Below are positions 8,884-16,973 of a stretch of DNA of 64,000 nt, in pieces. Each line of letters begins with the position of its first letter. Within the stretch, counting starts at the first letter, position 1. The position numbers were made by a program, and so were the translations under genes. Origin of the DNA: Streptomyces spiroverticillatus (GTDB taxonomy: Bacteria; Actinomycetota; Actinomycetes; Streptomycetales; Streptomycetaceae); contig BMUX01000014.1 of assembly GCA_014650415.1 (NCBI GenBank), positions 61,260-125,259 of the forward strand. The letters run 5' to 3'. Under the pieces are notes generated by a model, which was not told the origin of the DNA, searched no databases, and saw only the letters and a list, made by a program, of their open reading frames with translations.

Positions 8884-10827
8884 ATGAAAAAAAATCCTGG
8901 CACCAGCCCTTCCTTATCGGCATTACCCGCCTCGTCGGCCTTATCCGCCCCGTCCGGCTCGCCGGCGTCGGCCCCGCCGCTCGTCCTGACCACCCTCTTC
9001 GCACGTACGGTCCGCGAACACGGCGAGTCCGTCGCGGTGGCGGACGGCACGGAGCGGATCACGTACGACAGCCTCAACCGGCGTGCCAACCGGATGGCCC
9101 GGCACCTCGGGGACCTCGGCGTCACCAGAGGCGACCGCGTCGGAGTGCACATGCGCCGCTCCCCCGACCTCTACGCGGTCCTCCTCGCCGTCCTCAAGGC
9201 CGGCGGCTGTGTCGTACCGCTCGACCCCTCCTATCCCACGGAGTACCTCGCCCGCCTCCTCCAGGAGGCCCGCCCGTCGCCGGTGATCTGCGACGACCCG
9301 GACGAACTGCCCGCCGACGCCCGCCGCGGCGCACTCGCCAGGGACGACCTGGTGCGGAGCAGCGAAGGCCTCGCCGACGACGACCCGGACCCCGGCACCG
9401 GCCCCGAGGACACCGCGTTCCTCATGTACACCTCCGGTTCCACCGGCAGGCCCAAGGGCGTACGGATCGCGCACCGCGGTCTGGCACGGCTGGGACCGCA
9501 CAGCGGTGCCCTCGACATCACCTCCCGGGACGGCCTGACCCAGTCGGCCGCCTTCTCCTTCGCCGCCTCGACCATCGAGATCTGGCTCGCGTTCCTGCAC
9601 GGCGCCACCCTGCTGCCGATGCCCCCCGGACTGCCCTCGCTGCCGGTGTTGCGGGAGGCCGTCGAGCAACGCGGCGCGACCGTGCTCAGCCTCCCCTGCG
9701 GCCTGTTCAACGCCCTGGTCGACCAGGAACCGCAGTGCCTGCGCCCGGTGCGGATCGTGCTGCTCAGCGGCGACTTCCCCTCCCCCGACCACCTGCGCCG
9801 GGCCCTGGCGCACACCGACGCGGTCATCTACAACGGCTACGGCTGCACCGAGAACTCCTCCATCACCGCCCTGCATCCGCTGTCCTCGCCCGAGGACGTC
9901 GACGGCGGGGGCCTCGTCCCGATCGGACAGCCCCTGCCGGCGGTCACGCTGGAGGTCTACGACCCGGAGCTGCGCCCCTGCGACACCGACGAGGTGGGCG
10001 AACTCTGCGTGGGGGGCGCCGGTGTGGCCCTCGGCTACGCCGACCAGCCGGAGCTGACCGCCGAGAAGTTCGTCCCGGACCCGGGCGGGGAGGGGCTCCT
10101 CTACCGCACCGGTGACCTCGCACGGCGGAACAAGGACGGCGACATCGTGCTGGTCGGGCGGTCCGACAGCATGGTGAAGGTCCGCGGGTTCCGGGTGGAG
10201 ACCAGCGCCGTGACGCTGGCGGTGCGCGCCCTCGACGGAATCGCGGACGCCGCGGTGAAGGCCTTCGAGGACGACGAGACCCGCGAGAAGCAGCTCGTCG
10301 CCTTCTACACCACCCCCGACGGGCGCCCGGCCGAGGCCGGGGACCTGGTCCGGCGGCTCTCCGCGGACCTGCCGTCCCACATGATCCCCTCCGCGTTCCG
10401 GCACCTGGAGAAAATGCCGACGAATGTGAACGGGAAGGTGGACCGCACCGCGCTCACCCTGGAACCCCAAAAGAACTCCCATAAGAGCTCCCGAAAGAAA
10501 TCCCGCAAGAACCAGGAATTTCAGAAGAACCGCAACGAGAAATCAGAGAAAGGCGGAAAGACCATGCAGAATCCCCTCGAAGCCGTCGTCCTCCAGTCCT
10601 GGATCGAGATATCCGGGATGGACGAGTTCTCGACCACCGACTCGTTCCTGGGACACGGCGGGAATTCCCTCCACTTCGTGCAGCTGGCCTCCCGTCTCCA
10701 GAAGATATTCGGGATCGAGATCACCACCGAGTCGGTCTTCCGGCACGGCACGGTCGAGCAGTTGGCGCGCTTCATCGAGACGTCCCGCGACCAGGCCGCC
10801 ACCGCCTCCTCACAGGCGCACGGCTGA
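8884..10827 (+). CDS. tomA: PBD NRPS TomA-like: anthranilate-activating A domain plus carrier (A-T)
   Basis: 647 residues. An adenylation domain (about 30-525: MYTSGSTGRPKG, GYGCTE, YRTGDLA, NGKVDR) is followed by a carrier domain with its serine in LGHGGNSLH. The residue matching GrsA Asp235, which holds the alpha-amino group, is Ala (FAASTIEIW). This fits an aryl substrate such as anthranilate. In PBD pathways this protein loads the A-ring building block for TomB. The start ATG at 8884 has an upstream GGAG. Codons 11, 14 and 20 are TTA, read in Streptomyces only by the bldA tRNA. A lysine-rich, lower-GC linker (about 10468-10560) joins the two domains and ends in a ribosome-site-like stretch and ATG at 10564, so the carrier might also be made alone. 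Confidence 0.93.
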   Translation: MKKNPGTSPSLSALPASSALSAPSGSPASAPPLVLTTLFARTVREHGESVAVADGTERITYDSLNRRANRMARHLGDLGVTRGDRVGVHMRRSPDLYAVLLAVLKAGGCVVPLDPSYPTEYLARLLQEARPSPVICDDPDELPADARRGALARDDLVRSSEGLADDDPDPGTGPEDTAFLMYTSGSTGRPKGVRIAHRGLARLGPHSGALDITSRDGLTQSAAFSFAASTIEIWLAFLHGATLLPMPPGLPSLPVLREAVEQRGATVLSLPCGLFNALVDQEPQCLRPVRIVLLSGDFPSPDHLRRALAHTDAVIYNGYGCTENSSITALHPLSSPEDVDGGGLVPIGQPLPAVTLEVYDPELRPCDTDEVGELCVGGAGVALGYADQPELTAEKFVPDPGGEGLLYRTGDLARRNKDGDIVLVGRSDSMVKVRGFRVETSAVTLAVRALDGIADAAVKAFEDDETREKQLVAFYTTPDGRPAEAGDLVRRLSADLPSHMIPSAFRHLEKMPTNVNGKVDRTALTLEPQKNSHKSSRKKSRKNQEFQKNRNEKSEKGGKTMQNPLEAVVLQSWIEISGMDEFSTTDSFLGHGGNSLHFVQLASRLQKIFGIEITTESVFRHGTVEQLARFIETSRDQAATASSQAHG

Positions 10828-10894
10828 CGGAGTACCCGACAGCCGCCGGCCTGCCGCGCCGGTGGCCCGAACGTCCGCGGAGGGCGAAAGACCC

Positions 10895-13800
10895 GTGAAC
10901 GACCCCTTGATCACGGCAATTCTGGACCTGGCCCGGCGCACACTCCACTCCCCCGGCCTGCAACCGGACGAGCCCTTCTCGGAGCACTGCGACGACCCCG
11001 CGCTGCTGGCCGAACTGGACACGGTGCTGCGGGCCGTCTTCGCGATCGGCCCGCCGTCCGTCGGCGAGCCGGGCGCGCAGAGCGCGGCGGCGGTGGCCGG
11101 ACGGCTCGCACAGGGCCGGTCCGGCTCCGCCGCGCAGGAGCTGACAGCCGGGTCCGCGCCGCGCAGCGGCAACACCGCTCAGGCCTCGTTCGGCCAGAGC
11201 GGCATCTGGCTCATCGACCAGTACCTGCCGACCCCGCAGGCGTACAACGGGCCGTTCCTGGTGCGGCTGCCGTTCCGGCTCGACGGACAACGGCTGCGCC
11301 GGGCCGTCGCCGGGGTGCTGCGGCGCCAGGAAGTCCTGCGCACCACCTACGCGTTGCGTGACGCCCGGCTCCTGCAGGTCGTCTCCGACGAGGACACGGC
11401 CTTCCACTACGGCGTCGAGCACTACGCCGACGACAAGGAACTCGACGCGCTCGCCCAACGGATGGCGAACACCCGCCTCGACCTGGAGCACGGACCGGTG
11501 CTCGGCGTGACCTGCGCGCTCGGTCCGGGCGAGGAGAGCGCGATCGTCTGCAACATCCACCACATCGCCTCCGACGCCGCCTCGGCCGGGATCTTCCTGC
11601 GCGAACTCCTCGACGCCTACGACCGCATCGGGCGAAACCTTCCGGTGGAGGCCGTTCCGGGACGCCCGCAGTACGCCGACTTCGCACACTGGCACCGCAC
11701 GCACCTCACCCCCGAACGCACCGCGCGCCTGCTCGACGAGTGGGCCGACCGGCTCGCCGGGGAGCTGCCGGTGCTCGCCCTGCCCTCGGACCGGCCGCGT
11801 CCCGCCACCCAGGAACACCGGGGCGGCACCGTCCCGTTGCACGTCCCGGCCGACGTGACGAGGAAGCTGGAGCGGCTCGCGGAGCGTGAGGGCGTCACGC
11901 TGTTCATGGCGCTGCTCGCGGTGTACGGCACGTTCCTCGCCAAACTGTCCCGTCAGGAGCGGGTCCTGGTCGGCTCGCCCGTGTCGCTGCGGGACGACCC
12001 GCAGACCAAGGACCTCGTCGGCTACTTCGTCAACATGGTCGTGCTGCGCCAGGACGTGGCGGGCGCCATGACCGTACGCGAGGTGCTGGGGCGGGCGCGC
12101 GAGGAGGTGACCGACGCGCTGCGGCTGAAGTGGGCCCCCTTCGACAAGGTCGTCGAACGGCTGCGGCCCGACCGCACCGGTGCCCACACGCCGGTCGTGC
12201 AGACGATGCTCGTCCTCACCGACCCCGGCTCCGCCCAGGTCACCCACGACGGGACTGCGCTGACCGTCCGGCGGGACATGGCGCACGGCGCCAAGTACGA
12301 CCTGTCGGTGGTCTTCGCCAGGGAGGCGGACGGGCTGCACGCCGGCCTGGAGTACGACGCGCACCTCTTCGACGAGGAGACCGTGCGGACCATGGGCGAG
12401 CGGCTGGGCAGGCTGCTGTCCCGGTTCGCCGACGCCGCGCCGGACACCCCGGTGCGCGACCTCGGTCTGCTCGCCGCCGACGAGGAGCGGGAGGTGCTGG
12501 CCCACGACGACCGCGTGGCCGACTCCGCGCACCCGGTGCCGGTCGCCGAGCTGTTCGAGCGGCAGGCGGCGGCCACCCCGGACGCCGTGGCCGTCACCGA
12601 CGGCGGCCGCTCGTGGACGTACCGCGAACTCGACGAGCGGGCCGGGCGGCTCGCGCGGGTCCTGCGCGAGGAGGGCGCGGCGGCGGGCCGCAGGGTCGCC
12701 CTCGCGCTGCCCCGTTCCCTCGACATGGTCGCGGGGCTGCTCGCGGTCGTGAAGTCGGGGGCGTCCTACGTACCGCTGGACCCGTCCCATCCGCCGGAGC
12801 GGGTGGCGTACGTCCTCAAGGACGCCGAGGCTCTCCTCGTCCTCACCGACAGCGCCACGGGATCACAACTGCCGCCCGGTACAAAGCTGTTGGAGACGGA
12901 CCGCCAGGCGGACCGGATCGCCGCGGCCGACCCCGCGCCGCTGGGTGCGACCCGGACGCCCGACGACGAGATCTACCTGATCCACACCTCCGGGTCGACC
13001 GGCGCCCCCAAGGGCGTCGTCATCCGGGACCGCACGGTCGGCAATCTGGTCGCCGCCCAGCACCGGGTCTCCCCGTGCGGGGCGACGGGCACCACCCTGC
13101 AGTACATGACCCTCTCCTTCGACGTCTCGGTCATGGAGATCCTGGGAACGCTCTGCGTCGGCGGAACGCTCGCCCTGATCCCGGACGAACTCCAGAAGGA
13201 CCTGCACCGGCTGGCCGCCTTCGTCGCCGCGCACGACGTCACCCGCCTGTACCTGCCCTACATCGCGCTCCAGCGGTTCGCGGCGCTCGCCGTCGCGGAG
13301 GACATCCGCTGCGAGGCGCTGCGCGAGGTGACCTCGGTGGGCGAGGCGCTGGTCGTCTCCCCGCAGATCCGGGAGTTCTTCACCCGCCACCCCCGGGCCC
13401 GGCTGCTCAACATGTACGGCCCGTCCGAGACCCACCTCGCCACCTGGCACGAGCTGTCGGGCGATCCCGCCGACTGGCCCGAGGCCCCGCCGATCGGGCG
13501 GGCCGTCGACGGGATGCGGCTGCGCGTCCTGGGCCCGGACCGCGAACTCCTGCCGCGCGGCGTCACGGGCGAGCTGCACATCGGCGGCCCGTACCTGTCG
13601 CCCGGCTACCGGGGCCGCCCCGAGGAGACGGCGCGCCGCTTCCTGCCCGACCCCTACGGCGCCGAGGGCGAACTGCTCTACCGCACGGGCGACCTCGTCC
13701 GGTACGACGCGCGCGGCGACCTGGAGTACCTGGGCCGCGCCGACGACCAGATCAAGATCCGCGGCTACCGCGTGGAGCCCAGCGAGGTGGAGGCCGCCCT

Positions 13801-15643
13801 CGACGCCCTCGACGGGGTGCGCGACTCGGCGGTGGTGGCGGTGGAGTTCGGCCCCGGCGACCGGCGGCTGGTGGCCGCCGTCACGGGCGAGGGCGGCGAC
13901 GACGGCGTACGACTGCGCAACGCGCTGGCCGAGCGGCTGCCGGAGTACCTGGTGCCCGCGCACCTCGTGCGGCTGGACCGGCTGCCGACCACGCCGAGCG
14001 GGAAGATCGACCGGGCCGCTCTGGCCGGGCGGCTGGCCGACGAGGTGCGCGACGCGCACCGGGAGGAGGGCACCGGGGCGGACACGCCGCCGCGGACCGG
14101 GACGGAGCGCGCGATCGCCGAAGCGTGGTCGGACGTCCTGGGCGGTGGCTCCCCCGGCCGCGACGGCGACTTCTTCGCGCTGGGCGGCAACAGCATCATC
14201 GCCACCGAACTCGTCTACCGGCTGCGGAAGTTGTTCGACGTGGACATCCCGCTGCGCGCCCTGTTCGACAACCCCACGGTGGCCGGCATGGCCGCGCGGA
14301 TCGAAGAGCGGCAGGCGGGCGGCACCGAGGCGTTCACGGAGCCGGCGGCGGACCTGCGCGCCGACGTGACCCTGGCGGACACCGTCCGGCCCGACGGGCG
14401 CGCAGCGGTCCCGCCGGGTGCCGCGAGGCGCTTCCTGCTGACCGGAGCCACCGGATTCCTCGGCAGCTGGCTGCTGCGCGAACTGGCGTCCGTTCCCGGG
14501 CACACCGTCACCTGCCTGGTGCGCGCAAACGACGCGGACGCCGCGCTGGCCCGGCTGCGCACCACGGCCGACCGGTACGGCATCGCCGGCCACATCGACT
14601 GGGACCGGGTGCGCGCCGTCCCCGGCGACCTCGGCCAGGACCGGATGGGGCTGTCCGAAGCGGACCACGCCGAACTGGCCGAGTCGGTCGAGGCGGTCCA
14701 CCACGCGGCGGCGCACATCAACTTCGTCCTGCCGTACGCCTCGGTGAAGCCGGCCAACGTCGACGGGCTGCGCTCCGTGCTGGAGTTCGCCGCCACCGGC
14801 CGGCTCAAGCACGTGCACCACATGTCGACCGTCGCCGTGTTCGCCCCCGGCCGCGAGGGCGGGCCGATCGGCGAGGAGGCGGTGCCCGACACCTGTGAGG
14901 GGCTCGGCATCGGCTACACGCAGAGCAAGTGGGTCGCCGAGGGCATCGCCCGGCTGGCCCGGGACCGCGGGATGCCGGTGACCGTCTACCGCATCGGCCG
15001 GATCTCCGGCGACAGCACGACCGGCGCCTGCCAGGCCGACGACTTCCTGTGGCGGCAGATCAAGAGCTTCGTCGAACTCGGTTCGGCGCCGCCCGCCGAG
15101 GAGCTGACCACCGACCTGCTGCCGGTGGACTTCGTCGCCCGAGCCGTGCACGCCCTGTCCCGCGAGCCGTCCGCCGACGGCGCGACGTACCACCTGTTCC
15201 ATCCGCAGGGCTCCGACTTCACGCCCGTGCACGCCGCCGTCCGCGACTGCGGCCACCGGCTCGACATCGTTCCGGCCGACCAGTGGCTGACCCGCCTGGA
15301 GGAGTCGGCCCGACGCCCCGGGGGCAACGCCCTCGCCGCGGCCGTACCGCTGTTCCGGGAAGGGGCGCTGGAACTCGGCGACAACACCTACGCCAACGTA
15401 CACACGACCCGACTCCTGGACCGGCTCGGACTCCACTGGCCCGACATCGACCGCCGCTCCCTGGCCCGCATGATCCGCTGGTTCGAAGCGGCCGGTGAGC
15501 TGGACGCCGGTACCCCGCGCGAAGCGGCCGATGCACCGGACGCCGGTCCCCCGTACGAAGCGGCCGGTGAACCCGACGCCCGTCCCCCGTACGAAGCGGC
15601 CGGTGAGCCGGACCGCCGGACCGCCGGGCGGCCGAGCGCGTAG
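10895..15643 (+). CDS. tomB: PBD NRPS TomB-like: C-A-T-reductase
   Basis: 1582 residues. Domains: condensation (about 90-500, HHIASDA), adenylation (about 520-1035; IHTSGSTGAPKG, NMYGPSE, YRTGDLV, SGKIDR), carrier (LGGNSI, about 1100) and a terminal thioester reductase (about 1175-1530; TGATGFLGSW NADP loop, YTQSKW with the Tyr and Lys of SDR-type reductases). It activates the 4-alkylproline, condenses it with TomA-bound anthranilate, and releases an aldehyde that cyclises to the PBD imine or carbinolamine. The pocket begins D-V, as in proline-type domains. The first 75 residues resemble a carrier domain without its serine. The C-terminal tail is a 12-residue repeat. The GTG at 10895 has GGAGG 11 bp upstream; a GTG at 10862 is a weaker alternative. 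Confidence 0.94.
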   Translation: MNDPLITAILDLARRTLHSPGLQPDEPFSEHCDDPALLAELDTVLRAVFAIGPPSVGEPGAQSAAAVAGRLAQGRSGSAAQELTAGSAPRSGNTAQASFGQSGIWLIDQYLPTPQAYNGPFLVRLPFRLDGQRLRRAVAGVLRRQEVLRTTYALRDARLLQVVSDEDTAFHYGVEHYADDKELDALAQRMANTRLDLEHGPVLGVTCALGPGEESAIVCNIHHIASDAASAGIFLRELLDAYDRIGRNLPVEAVPGRPQYADFAHWHRTHLTPERTARLLDEWADRLAGELPVLALPSDRPRPATQEHRGGTVPLHVPADVTRKLERLAEREGVTLFMALLAVYGTFLAKLSRQERVLVGSPVSLRDDPQTKDLVGYFVNMVVLRQDVAGAMTVREVLGRAREEVTDALRLKWAPFDKVVERLRPDRTGAHTPVVQTMLVLTDPGSAQVTHDGTALTVRRDMAHGAKYDLSVVFAREADGLHAGLEYDAHLFDEETVRTMGERLGRLLSRFADAAPDTPVRDLGLLAADEEREVLAHDDRVADSAHPVPVAELFERQAAATPDAVAVTDGGRSWTYRELDERAGRLARVLREEGAAAGRRVALALPRSLDMVAGLLAVVKSGASYVPLDPSHPPERVAYVLKDAEALLVLTDSATGSQLPPGTKLLETDRQADRIAAADPAPLGATRTPDDEIYLIHTSGSTGAPKGVVIRDRTVGNLVAAQHRVSPCGATGTTLQYMTLSFDVSVMEILGTLCVGGTLALIPDELQKDLHRLAAFVAAHDVTRLYLPYIALQRFAALAVAEDIRCEALREVTSVGEALVVSPQIREFFTRHPRARLLNMYGPSETHLATWHELSGDPADWPEAPPIGRAVDGMRLRVLGPDRELLPRGVTGELHIGGPYLSPGYRGRPEETARRFLPDPYGAEGELLYRTGDLVRYDARGDLEYLGRADDQIKIRGYRVEPSEVEAALDALDGVRDSAVVAVEFGPGDRRLVAAVTGEGGDDGVRLRNALAERLPEYLVPAHLVRLDRLPTTPSGKIDRAALAGRLADEVRDAHREEGTGADTPPRTGTERAIAEAWSDVLGGGSPGRDGDFFALGGNSIIATELVYRLRKLFDVDIPLRALFDNPTVAGMAARIEERQAGGTEAFTEPAADLRADVTLADTVRPDGRAAVPPGAARRFLLTGATGFLGSWLLRELASVPGHTVTCLVRANDADAALARLRTTADRYGIAGHIDWDRVRAVPGDLGQDRMGLSEADHAELAESVEAVHHAAAHINFVLPYASVKPANVDGLRSVLEFAATGRLKHVHHMSTVAVFAPGREGGPIGEEAVPDTCEGLGIGYTQSKWVAEGIARLARDRGMPVTVYRIGRISGDSTTGACQADDFLWRQIKSFVELGSAPPAEELTTDLLPVDFVARAVHALSREPSADGATYHLFHPQGSDFTPVHAAVRDCGHRLDIVPADQWLTRLEESARRPGGNALAAAVPLFREGALELGDNTYANVHTTRLLDRLGLHWPDIDRRSLARMIRWFEAAGELDAGTPREAADAPDAGPPYEAAGEPDARPPYEAAGEPDRRTAGRPSA
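15485..15620 (+). repeat. 36 bp tandem repeat, about 3.7 copies, in 3' end of tomB
   Basis: Three full 36 bp units (15485-15520, 15521-15556, 15557-15592) and a partial fourth, each starting GAAGCGGCCG. They encode 12-residue units of the type EAAGEPDARPPY at the extreme C terminus of TomB, beyond the reductase fold. Copy number is likely to vary between strains. Confidence 0.9.
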
Positions 15644-15725
15644 ACCGGCCGGCCGGCGGCTCCCCCCACGCAGACATCCGCAGGCGTCCACCCCACGGGC
15701 CGCCTCCGAACGAAGGCCGACAGCC

Positions 15726-16973
15726 ATGCCTCGACATCCCTTTCCGGGCACCGGACTTCCGCGCACCGGACTTCCGGGCACCGGGCACGACCCGTTGATC
15801 GCCTCGATGGTGGCCGGGCTCCCCGCCGGTCAGCAGCCGCGATGGCCCGACCCCTCCCTCCTGCCCCCGGTCCACGACCGGTTGGCCGGCGAGTCCCCCC
15901 TGGTGTCGTACGCCGGCGTCCGCGAGCTGCACGAGCTCCTCGCGCGGGCCGCCGAGGGCGACCTCTGCCTCCTCCAGGCCGGTGACTGCGTGGAGCTGAC
16001 CACCGAGTGCGAACCCGCCGACGTCGCACGCAAGGTGGAGATGCTCGACGTCCTCGGCGACGTCATGCGCACCGGCTCCGGGCTGCCCGTGGTACGCGTC
16101 GGGCGGATCGCCGGGCAGTTCGCCAAGCCCCGCTCCGACGACTGGGAGAGCGTGCCCGGCGGGCGGCTCCCGGTGTTCCGCGGCCCGGTCGTCAACGCAC
16201 CGGACGCCCGCGAGGAGGACCGCACCCCCGACCCGTCCCGCATCGTCACCGGGCTGGAGGCAGCCCGCCGCGCCGTCGACGCCCTCGACGCGCTCGGCCG
16301 CGGCGAGGGCGCGGCACCCCAGGACCGGGTGTGGACCAGCCACGAGGCCCTCCTGCTCGACTACGAACTCCCCCAGGTGCGGCGGCACGAGGACAACGGC
16401 AGCTATCTGGCGTCGACGCACTGGCCCTGGATCGGCGAGCGCACCCGGCAGACCGACTCCGCGCACGTGCGGCTGATGGCCGAACTCGACAACCCGGTCG
16501 CGTGCAAGATCGGGCCCGACGCCACGGTCGACGAGGTACTGGACCTGTGCGCGGTGCTCGACCCGCACCGCACCCCGGGCCGGCTGACCCTGATCGCCCG
16601 CTTCGGGGCGGGCCGGGTCGCCGAACTGGCCCCCCTGGTACGGGCGGTCCGGCAGGCCGGGCATCCGGTGCTGTGGATGTGCGACCCGATGCACGGCAAC
16701 ACCGTGAAGCGGCCCGACGGGCTCAAGACCCGCCGCCTGGACGCGATCATGTCGGAGATCCGGCAGTGCGTGGACGTCCTGGCCGAGAACGCGGCGCACT
16801 GCGCGGGCCTCCACCTGGAAGCCTCCCCCGACGACATCTCCGAGTGCGAGGGCGCGGGCCGCAGCCCGGAGCGCGGCCCGGGCTACCGCAGTCTGTGCGA
16901 CCCGCGGCTGAGCCTCGTCCAAGCGGTCGCCGCCGCCGCACACTGGCGGCTTCCGGTGGGGGCCGTGGCATGA
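15726..16973 (+). CDS. tomC: Class II (plant/PhzC-type) DAHP synthase
   Basis: 415 residues. It condenses phosphoenolpyruvate and erythrose 4-phosphate to DAHP, the first step to chorismate. Class II marks include LQAGDC (about 81-86), RVGRIAGQFAKPRS, SHEALLLDYE, WIGERTRQ, CKIGPD and CDPMHGNT. PhzC-like enzymes of this size sit in secondary-metabolite clusters and lack the regulatory extensions of primary-metabolism enzymes, so they raise chorismate supply. The ATG at 15726 follows GAAGG. Its first residues come from a 15 bp repeat. The stop overlaps the tomD start as ATGA, so the two are coupled. Confidence 0.94.
   Translation: MPRHPFPGTGLPRTGLPGTGHDPLIASMVAGLPAGQQPRWPDPSLLPPVHDRLAGESPLVSYAGVRELHELLARAAEGDLCLLQAGDCVELTTECEPADVARKVEMLDVLGDVMRTGSGLPVVRVGRIAGQFAKPRSDDWESVPGGRLPVFRGPVVNAPDAREEDRTPDPSRIVTGLEAARRAVDALDALGRGEGAAPQDRVWTSHEALLLDYELPQVRRHEDNGSYLASTHWPWIGERTRQTDSAHVRLMAELDNPVACKIGPDATVDEVLDLCAVLDPHRTPGRLTLIARFGAGRVAELAPLVRAVRQAGHPVLWMCDPMHGNTVKRPDGLKTRRLDAIMSEIRQCVDVLAENAAHCAGLHLEASPDDISECEGAGRSPERGPGYRSLCDPRLSLVQAVAAAAHWRLPVGAVA
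15744..15788 (+). repeat. 15 bp tandem repeat, 3 copies, at 5' end of tomC
   Basis: Units CCGGGCACCGGACTT (15744-15758), CCGCGCACCGGACTT (15759-15773) and a third diverging unit, coding for a PGTGL/PRTGL-like N-terminal extension. Confidence 0.85.

Noticed and set aside
10828..10894. GTG at 10862 as start of tomB
   Set aside because: The GTG at 10895 has a better placed GGAGG, and the extra 11 residues look non-coding.
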